14,214 bases of DNA from JBCCQH01 sp039024435. GTDB taxonomy: Bacteria > Bacteroidota > Bacteroidia > J057 > JADKCL01. The notes beneath the pieces are model-generated. The model was not told the origin of the DNA and did no database searches. It was given only the letters and a program-made list of their open reading frames with translations. Location of the stretch: assembly GCA_039024435.1 (NCBI GenBank), contig JBCCQH010000147.1:1-14214 (forward strand). Direction: 5' to 3'. Both the position numbers and the translations under genes were made by a program. Shown here piece by piece: positions 1-5,884 of this stretch; position 1 is the first letter of the stretch, and each line of letters begins with the position of its first letter.

Positions 1-13
1 GCTCTTCCGATCT
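1..13. other. Residual Illumina adapter tail at contig end
   Basis: The first 13 bases are exactly GCTCTTCCGATCT, the 3' end shared by both standard Illumina read adapters. It sits at the very edge of the window, where untrimmed adapter is expected, so it is almost certainly a library artefact and not genomic sequence. Biological sequence probably starts at about base 14. This implies the window begins at a contig end and that anything to its left was never assembled. Confidence 0.93.
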
Positions 14-39
14 ATTTTGGCGACGCCAACCCAGTCCCG

Positions 40-61
40 GGGGTTCAAAAAAACTCTAACA
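40..61 (+). repeat. Leader-like element, copy 1
   Basis: This 22-base stretch (four G, TTC, seven A, then CTCTAACA) matches the minus-strand element at 1996-2016 base for base, apart from one extra A in the A-run. Here it is not followed closely by a start codon: the next ATG is at 127 and opens only a very short frame. It could be the leader of a lost gene, a dispersed regulatory element, or the end of a degraded coding sequence. The match is seen directly; its function is unknown. Confidence 0.5.
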
Positions 62-243
62 AAAGAACGCTAGGACATTTGGGTCGGGTTGTCTTTTTTG
101 GCTATATTCCGAAAGTAGATAAGCGCATGGGGTTTGGAAAGCTTTCTGTACACGATTTCTTAATGCTAAATGCAATATTTGAGAACACAAGTTCCTGATC
201 AACAAAGCATTGGACCTCAATCAACATTAACGCAAAAATTGAC

Positions 244-1710
244 ATGAAACCGGAAATATTTTTTTGGTTGGTACACGATCTCACTGAAGAAGAGCGATAC
301 AACTATTCCAAATTCATGAAGGGTAGGAAAAAAACCCTGACCTATAACTTGTACCAACGCGTGATTCAGAACTGTGCCGATTCATTTTCAAAACAGTTAC
401 TCAAGAAAATCAAGGGCCGAAAATTTAAAGACGCAGCCATGTTTTGCATCTACCGGGACAACGTCACAGAATCGATCTTAATGAGTATCGTCCAGTCGCA
501 AAATCCAACATTTCCAGTAGTTACCTTAATAAAAGAGGCTGCAGTTAGAGGTGCCATCGGATACGCCGAAAAAATCTTTGCCCAGGAGGTTAAAACATTG
601 GAAAAACACGAAGACTATCCCGGATTATTAATTTTCCATCACTTAGCTGACCGCCTGCAAAGCGAGTACGACATTTCGCTTCAGCAACCCGAAAATGGAC
701 TCAAAATCGCCGAAATTCGGCGGCGCGCCGATTTACATCAGAAGTTAGATGCAGGTTTAGAATTGACCAGGAAAATGGCTTTGGAAAGAATCGAACAAGA
801 AATCGAACTCGTTTCCAACCTTGCCAATCAAACGTATCAATCCCGCATCAATCAAGATCTCGCTCTTCGACTGAATAGAAATCTTGCTTTTCTCCAAGAA
901 GATTTCTCGCGTGCCTTTGCGCTTGGAGAGACTCTTGTCCGCCGACTCATCGAATGGAATGATCGGTATCCTGTCCTTCAGATAGCCAGTGCCTTGCGCT
1001 TCAATGCATTGGGTGCCGCCTATCTTAATGAGAGGGATCTTGCGCAACGTTATTGTTTGCAACTTTCCGCTCTACAACCGCAACTCAATTCCGAACGAAA
1101 CGTTCTCTTAAAGTCCATCATCAAGGTTAACACTGCTGTTTGCCTTCGTACAGTTGATCATTCTTTTTTACTGAAGACATGGCATTTACTTCAATCGTCC
1201 GAATCGGTGTTTAATTCTGCCTTAGTAGTAGCAAAGTTGTACCATTCATTGGGCCTTTGCTTCTTAAAAAGCCAAAACTACCTGAACGCAATCCAATGCT
1301 TCGAACGCGTACGTACTATGCAATCCAAGATTGGCCTTGCCCTACAATGGGAATGTCGTCTCATGCTTGCCGTTTCCCATTTTGAGTCAGGAAATTTGGG
1401 TGCTATTGAGGGACTCCTCAGGTCATCTTATCGACAAGCACGGCTCACCAAGCTAAGATATCCTAAACTCGCCTGTCAGGCTTTTCGAGATTTTTACGCT
1501 GCACTGGAATCAGATCAACGCTTCATCTTACAAAGGTACATCGACAGGCTTGAAGAAGTGCTTAGCGACAGAGATGAACGGCACGCAAGCCGGACTGTAC
1601 AATTCGAAAACTGGCTGGAAGCAAAACTACACCGAATACCACTTGCGGAAATAATCACAAGGAAACAAGACGAAGACAAAAACCTAAAGAACTTCTTTCA
1701 GTTCGCTTAA
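244..1710 (+). CDS. TPR-like helical protein of unknown function, Bacteroidota type
   Basis: This 488-residue soluble, mostly helical protein has no signal peptide or membrane segment. Residues 5-24 (IFFWLVHDLTEEERYNYSKF) resemble the opening of a Bacteroidota family of TPR-containing hypothetical proteins that begin with a 'LxxLIxSLtxxEkryFk' pattern; I recall this family from memory and have not searched it. TPR-like helix pairs appear around residues 249-275 (ALRFNALGAAYLNERDLA), 329-355 (LYHSLGLCFLKSQNYLNAI) and 368-394 (LMLAVSHFESGNLGAIEGLL). The start is the first ATG after an in-frame TGA at 196-198; its A-rich leader has no Shine-Dalgarno site. TPR arrays usually bind proteins, so a scaffold or regulatory role is possible, but no partner is evident. 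It is AT-richer than the giant genes and is transcribed towards them, so it probably does not belong to their operon. Its stop overlaps the stop of the next gene. Confidence 0.85.
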   Translation: MKPEIFFWLVHDLTEEERYNYSKFMKGRKKTLTYNLYQRVIQNCADSFSKQLLKKIKGRKFKDAAMFCIYRDNVTESILMSIVQSQNPTFPVVTLIKEAAVRGAIGYAEKIFAQEVKTLEKHEDYPGLLIFHHLADRLQSEYDISLQQPENGLKIAEIRRRADLHQKLDAGLELTRKMALERIEQEIELVSNLANQTYQSRINQDLALRLNRNLAFLQEDFSRAFALGETLVRRLIEWNDRYPVLQIASALRFNALGAAYLNERDLAQRYCLQLSALQPQLNSERNVLLKSIIKVNTAVCLRTVDHSFLLKTWHLLQSSESVFNSALVVAKLYHSLGLCFLKSQNYLNAIQCFERVRTMQSKIGLALQWECRLMLAVSHFESGNLGAIEGLLRSSYRQARLTKLRYPKLACQAFRDFYAALESDQRFILQRYIDRLEEVLSDRDERHASRTVQFENWLEAKLHRIPLAEIITRKQDEDKNLKNFFQFA

Positions 1711-1991
1711 AGTTCGTCTTCGATCAAGATCAAAATCATTCCTCCCCCATCGCTCACCCGATACCCCGCCACCGTCTTCTCGATCCACACCTCACCCGCT
1801 ACATAGCGGGCCCGCAATGTACAGTAGTCATCCACGCACTCCGCCGCGGCCGCCCGGAGAATCGCTTCCACCAAAGCCGGATCCATTTCCGCCGATTCGA
1901 TTTGCTGCTCCACGTTCACAACCGATGCATCTACGGTTCCCGGAACCGCAAATGCCAGCGCCACCAGCGCTGCCAATAAGTATTTTTTCAT
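1707..1991 (-). CDS. Small putative secreted protein
   Basis: The product is 94 residues. Residues 1-22 look like a Sec signal peptide: Lys-Lys after Met, a hydrophobic LLAALVALAFAV core, and a likely cleavage after Val-Asp-Ala. The mature part is acidic, starts with a Gln/Glu-rich helix-like region, and has two cysteines (C52, C57) five residues apart that could form a disulfide in the periplasm. The ATG lies four bases downstream of the 1996-2016 element, with an in-frame TAA just above it at 1998-2000, so the start is well defined. Its TAA shares TTAA with the convergent gene's stop, which leaves no room for a terminator between them. I do not recognise a family. The signal peptide and defined start favour a real gene, but its small size keeps this uncertain. 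It lies 206 bases beyond the 1185-residue protein gene on the same strand and could be read with it or from its own promoter. Confidence 0.65.
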   Translation of the reverse strand: MKKYLLAALVALAFAVPGTVDASVVNVEQQIESAEMDPALVEAILRAAAAECVDDYCTLRARYVAGEVWIEKTVAGYRVSDGGGMILILIEDEL

Positions 1992-1995
1992 CTTG

Positions 1996-2016
1996 TGTTA
2001 GAGTTTTTTGAACCCC
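1996..2016 (-). repeat. Leader-like element, copy 2, just before the small secreted protein gene
   Basis: On the minus strand this reads four G, TTC, six A, CTCTAACA, then CAAG and the ATG at 1991. It equals the element at 40-61 except for one A. Its position, ending four bases before a start codon, suits a 5' leader or a site for expression control. It also overlaps the end of a protein-like frame (last codons Gly-Phe-Lys-Lys-Leu-stop), so a coding origin cannot be excluded. The one-base difference would break that reading frame in the other copy, which slightly favours a non-coding role. Confidence 0.45.
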
Positions 2017-2204
2017 AACAATATACGACTTTCCCAAGGCGATTCGCCCGCGCCCCATCGGTGCTTTCCCAGAAACCATTCCCAATTTCCAACGGCCCGC
2101 AACCCCTTGTCCACCGCGGCTGCGGGGCCGTTGAAAACCAGAAATTGTCCTCCCGGCTTGATTCGCCGTTCAGCCGCTGCCGGTCGGAGCCCCGCGACTA
2201 GGCA
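1998..2204 (-). pseudogene. Possible gene remnant: protein-like open frame without a start
   Basis: On the minus strand, a frame between a TGA at 2205-2207 and a TAA at 1998-2000 is open for 68 codons. It overlaps the end of the 1185-residue protein gene by a few bases and lies out of frame with it. The translation looks protein-like, with stretches such as ERRIKPGGQFLVFNGPAA and GNWEWFLGKHRWGAGESPWE and an ending GFKKL. There is no ATG; a GTG at 2112-2114 would give only 38 residues. It could be the tail of a decayed gene or simply an open frame in GC-rich DNA. I do not recognise the family, although the 'KPGGQFLVF' pattern resembles a strand found in many Rossmann-fold methyltransferases. 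The hairpin at 2083-2147 falls inside it. Confidence 0.25.
2083..2147 (-). other. Large imperfect hairpin in the gap after the giant-gene operon
   Basis: Bases 2090-2104 pair with 2118-2133 as a stem of about 15 pairs with one bulged base and a 13-base loop. Outside it, 2083-2089 (CAATTTC) pairs perfectly with 2141-2147 (GAAATTG) across a one-sided 7-base bulge. The only mismatch in the inner stem (A2102/C2120 on plus) becomes a U-G wobble in minus-strand RNA, which fits a transcript of the operon. The hairpin begins about 50 bases after the stop at 2198. No T-run follows on either strand, so a classical intrinsic terminator is doubtful; an RNA-stabilising structure or a REP-like palindrome is equally possible. 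Confidence 0.5.
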
Positions 2205-5200
2205 TCACGCTCCCCCAACACGTATGCCCCGGAGCGCAGGCGCAACTCGACATTCGAGAACTTCACCTTGTCGTCGGGCGCTTGCAGGGAGACCGCCTTG
2301 GCGGGATCATTGGCCTGGATCCAGGTCCATTCGCCCTCATTGCCCGCCGGGATGGGCACCACCAAGCGGGTCGCCGTGCCGTTTTCGTCCACCACCGATT
2401 GCGTGGTACTCAACAAAGGTCCCGCCTGGAAAGTGATCTGCAACTTGTTCAGAACCGGATCCACGAAGCGGCGCGGCACCTCCAGCGTGTACACCGGCAG
2501 AATCGAAGTGGTCGCGTGGACCACCGCCCGCGGGTCGATCAAGAGCGACAACACCGCCTTGCTGCCCGGATCAAATTTGAGTTTCAGGTAGTTGCCCGGC
2601 CCGATTTGCCGCAGGTATGGTGCCGGCCCGATCCCTTCGGGCAAGTGGACCGGATTGAACTGCTGGTAGTTGTTCCCAAAAAAGTACCCAATCAGCCCGT
2701 CTTCCAGCAATACTTGCTCTCCCAGGCGCACGGGAAATCGGTAGCTCGGCAGCTTGGGTTGCTCGGCGGTCAGCACAAAGGGCCAACTCGGATCGCTCAG
2801 GGGCGGGCCCTGCAACTCAAAGCCCACCTGCACCCGCACCAGCGCCAGAGGGCGTCCCACCAGGACCGACAGGTTCTGATCCACCCGATTGCCGAGTGGA
2901 TCGGTGGTCCAAAGCGTTTCGTCAATCGTCCGGTAGAAATGGCCAAACGATTCGGCTCCCGCCTCGGCCAATCCCTGCAACAGGTCTCCCAGGTGGGAAA
3001 AATCGGCCTGCACCCCAACCAGTTCCGCATAGCGACCACCGGGAGCGCCGAACCACTTGACCGCCTTCTCCCCGGACACCTGCGTCACCACCCGCATTTC
3101 CCCCAGGGCCACCCCCTCGGGACTGTAACAGGCCAGCGCCCGGTCGATGTGGTTGGGCAAGATCCAGGCCCCCACCGGATTGACGTCAGGATCGAGGTCC
3201 AGCACCTTGCGATCATCCTCCGCCGATAAAAAATCAAAGTTCAGGCGGGCCGGTTGCAGCAGACGCGGCGGCAGGGAAATGAAACTTTTTGAACCGTCCA
3301 GAATCACCGGGCGACCTGGGACCAAGTCCGGGGCAATCGCCGCCTGGGCCCCCAGTGTCCGCTGCTCCCCCACGACCTCCACCGTCTGCCCGAAACGGTC
3401 CACGACCGTGAGGCGGGTAAATTCAAACTGCCCCGCCCGCAGCGCTTGAAAATTCGAGGGAGGAAACCCAATGCGCGAGCGCGGCGTATCCCCCAACTCC
3501 GGCGCCAGATAGTCGATGTCTTCGATGAAGTTCGCAATTTGGCTCCCGTCCGGCGGCGTCAGGTGGACATCGTTGTCCAGGCCGGCGAGGCCCGGCATGA
3601 ACCCATCCAGATTCTGGGACAGGAAGTCCCATTTGTCTACCGCCTCGATGAAATCCGCCAGTGCCCCCAAGGTCTCCGGAGCAAAATCCGGATTCTTTGT
3701 GATGTAGGCATCGAGTTGCCGCTTAAAATTGAACTGGTTCTGCGGAGTCAATAAAGTGCGCCCCCTAAACGGAATCGGCTTGAAATCGCTGTTCTGGCCC
3801 AGGCCATTCCATTCGTAGCGGTCCCCATCAAAGGTCCACTCGTTGCTATTGCCATCGCCAAAGGGAATGGGATAATAATCAATCTCCCACATCAAAAACA
3901 GGGGGGACCAGGGCTGACGCCAGGACCGCGTACCGTAGCGGGGCAGCGTACCAATCACAAAGTCACGTTCTTGAATCTTCTCCTCCAAAAACTCAACCGT
4001 TGTATCTGAGTTCGGCAACTCAAGGTTGATCAAGCCGGCATTGCCCGGATCGAGGAAGTAAAACTCCTTTACCAGCGGCGGGATCGCCTCCGGCAAGGCC
4101 TCCAGGCCCGGCTCAAGCAAAGGATTCTTCGGCCCCTCTCCCACCACCTGAATATTTCCCCCCACGTCGAGGCCCCGCACGAGTTCATCGATTCCACGGC
4201 AGGGCAGAGCCGCGTCTTCCACCAGGATGTCATCCACCCGCGCCCCACTCACCAGAACGACCGGATTGTTCGCCTCAAAGAAATCTTTGCGGGCGACCCG
4301 TTTGAGCTCAAAACCATCCGGCAGTCCCTTGTCAAACGCGTAATCGCGAATTGCATTTTGCAGCTTCACCGGGGTATCGCCCTGGGGCACCAATTTTTGC
4401 AGATCCAGCACTGTTTTGGCCAGTGCCTTTACCTGCGACAGCAAAGAATCTTCCGCCTTCGCGCCCAACTGCTCGTTGAGTTTGGCGACCTCCAGATTCC
4501 GGTTAAACGTCTGGAGCAAGGCTTGCGTGCTCGCATCGCTGGAGTCCAATTTCCCCTTTGTGAACCACAGTTCGTATAGCTTTTGCTTGAGGTGCTTGAG
4601 TTCCAGGACCGCCGCATCGAGGTCGCGCTGGGTTTGGTTCAATTCGTTCAGCCAGCGGGGCGATAAATTGGCGCTCCGATTCGCGGCGGCACCGATTGCA
4701 TTTGCGTCCGACTCGGCGACAATGGTCCAGTCGTAACCGCCCGGAAATACACCGAACCACGCCTTGTGGATGGCCTGTTCCAGCAGCACTGGTCCGTTGG
4801 GCTCGTCGAGTTTGGGCAGGAGATTGTACTGAAAAGCTTCCAGCAGCTTTGCATCGATGTTGTCCTGTTGGGCGATTGTTGCCTGGCGATCAATCAATGC
4901 GGTCAGGGCATCGATGGCGGTATTGCCCACCGCGTGGAAGACCGTGCGCGACTTTGGCCGATCCGATTCCGGCACCGGACCATTTTTATCCCAGTCGATT
5001 TCCAGCACCATTCCGTGGTAGATGCTTTGGGTAAAAGGCATCCGCGACTCACTCACCCGCCAGTTTTGCTCAGCCAGAAATGCCGTCAACTGGTCCACCG
5101 GCACCTGATCGAGGATGTCTGCGTCACGGTTGGCGTACCAGCCGGCGACGAGGTAGCTCAGGGTATCGGTATTGCCGACATCGGTCAGCGGATCCACCAG

Positions 5201-5755
5201 GGAAAATACATCCTCCACGTAGGGCTGATAGCTCGTCCAGGTGATGTCGCCCGGCCCCACGACGGTCAGAAACTGGTCGCCCACGGCGTTTTCCGTCCAG
5301 CCGCCCAGATCGCGTTTTCGTCCGATGGAAATTTGCTCGGGCGAGGTACCGCGAAAATCCAGGAAAGCAGTGCCTTTGTCACTCGGCAGGAGGTAATCAC
5401 TCTCGACGATCCAGCCTTTTACCTTGCGGTCATCGGTAGGGCCACTGTAGCGCAGCACCAGCCAGCGATTGGGGAGCAATGGGTATTCCGCCTCACCGGT
5501 GAGTGGATTTTGCTGGCCACTGCGCAGGGCCCGCGGCAGGGTCCAGTGGAGGTAAACCCCGTTGACATTGGGGCGGCTGCCCCAGGCTTCGCCCGTATTG
5601 GGGGCGTAGGGGGGCGGCAAGGGACTGTTGTAATCTCGCAGGGCGTCGAAATTGTATTCCCAGCGGGCAAATTGCTGCTTGGCGCGGACTTGATCGTTGA
5701 CGACAAAGGCGCGCAATTCGACAGGAACGTAGAGCGGATTTTGCTTGGCAATCAT
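2198..5755 (-). CDS. Giant conserved protein of unknown function (1185 residues)
   Basis: I do not recognise a named family. The protein is soluble-looking, rich in Pro, Asp, Trp and Tyr, with no signal peptide or membrane helix. The N-terminal part has a PPPYAPN stretch and then a GVYLHWTLPRALR motif near residue 65. Residues of about 365-460 form a Leu/Lys/Glu/Gln-rich probable coiled coil. After it come a DFVIGTLPRYGTRSW stretch, a PWSPLFLMWEIDYYP motif and an FRGRTLLTPQNQF motif that look strongly constrained; from memory, similar motifs occur in long hypothetical proteins of other bacteria and perhaps fungi, but I could not check. The C-terminal third is predicted mainly beta. The ATG at 5755 is preferred over an in-frame TTG two codons upstream. 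It is the last large gene of the operon, 129 bases after the 754-residue protein gene. A structural or complex-forming role is plausible, but nothing catalytic is visible. Confidence 0.88.
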   Translation of the reverse strand: MIAKQNPLYVPVELRAFVVNDQVRAKQQFARWEYNFDALRDYNSPLPPPYAPNTGEAWGSRPNVNGVYLHWTLPRALRSGQQNPLTGEAEYPLLPNRWLVLRYSGPTDDRKVKGWIVESDYLLPSDKGTAFLDFRGTSPEQISIGRKRDLGGWTENAVGDQFLTVVGPGDITWTSYQPYVEDVFSLVDPLTDVGNTDTLSYLVAGWYANRDADILDQVPVDQLTAFLAEQNWRVSESRMPFTQSIYHGMVLEIDWDKNGPVPESDRPKSRTVFHAVGNTAIDALTALIDRQATIAQQDNIDAKLLEAFQYNLLPKLDEPNGPVLLEQAIHKAWFGVFPGGYDWTIVAESDANAIGAAANRSANLSPRWLNELNQTQRDLDAAVLELKHLKQKLYELWFTKGKLDSSDASTQALLQTFNRNLEVAKLNEQLGAKAEDSLLSQVKALAKTVLDLQKLVPQGDTPVKLQNAIRDYAFDKGLPDGFELKRVARKDFFEANNPVVLVSGARVDDILVEDAALPCRGIDELVRGLDVGGNIQVVGEGPKNPLLEPGLEALPEAIPPLVKEFYFLDPGNAGLINLELPNSDTTVEFLEEKIQERDFVIGTLPRYGTRSWRQPWSPLFLMWEIDYYPIPFGDGNSNEWTFDGDRYEWNGLGQNSDFKPIPFRGRTLLTPQNQFNFKRQLDAYITKNPDFAPETLGALADFIEAVDKWDFLSQNLDGFMPGLAGLDNDVHLTPPDGSQIANFIEDIDYLAPELGDTPRSRIGFPPSNFQALRAGQFEFTRLTVVDRFGQTVEVVGEQRTLGAQAAIAPDLVPGRPVILDGSKSFISLPPRLLQPARLNFDFLSAEDDRKVLDLDPDVNPVGAWILPNHIDRALACYSPEGVALGEMRVVTQVSGEKAVKWFGAPGGRYAELVGVQADFSHLGDLLQGLAEAGAESFGHFYRTIDETLWTTDPLGNRVDQNLSVLVGRPLALVRVQVGFELQGPPLSDPSWPFVLTAEQPKLPSYRFPVRLGEQVLLEDGLIGYFFGNNYQQFNPVHLPEGIGPAPYLRQIGPGNYLKLKFDPGSKAVLSLLIDPRAVVHATTSILPVYTLEVPRRFVDPVLNKLQITFQAGPLLSTTQSVVDENGTATRLVVPIPAGNEGEWTWIQANDPAKAVSLQAPDDKVKFSNVELRLRSGAYVLGERDA

Positions 5756-5884
5756 ATTCAAAAGGAAGTTTGTGAGGTGAAAATCAAAAGTTTTTGTGGC
5801 AAGGAAAGGTCGGTCTGCGGGGCGGGGGGCGAGGAGAATACTGAGGTCAACTTTGGAGACCGTCCCCCACCTCGCTTACGTGCA
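5756..5884 (-). other. 129-base gap between two giant genes
   Basis: This is the longest gap within the operon. It is GC-rich near 5816-5832 (long G runs on plus) and AT-rich next to the downstream start. A weak inverted repeat, GCGAGG at 5829-5834 and CCTCGC at 5871-5876, spans a loop of about 36 bases. I found no convincing promoter matching the Bacteroidota TAnnTTTG consensus, no Shine-Dalgarno site and no T-run terminator. An internal promoter or processing site is possible but not shown. Confidence 0.3.

Noticed and set aside
1..198. An open frame running in from the left edge to a TGA at 196-198, in frame with the TPR-like gene
   Set aside because: Its beginning is adapter sequence, the remaining translation shows no recognisable motif, and about 60 open codons can occur by chance. 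A truncated gene end cannot be fully excluded.
1828..2085. An 85-codon Gly/Arg-rich frame on the minus strand
   Set aside because: It overlaps the small secreted protein gene and its leader in another frame, and the composition is that of GC-rich shadow translation.
5829..5876. An inverted repeat GCGAGG/CCTCGC as a terminator between giant genes
   Set aside because: Six pairs across a loop of about 36 bases with no T-run is too weak for a terminator.
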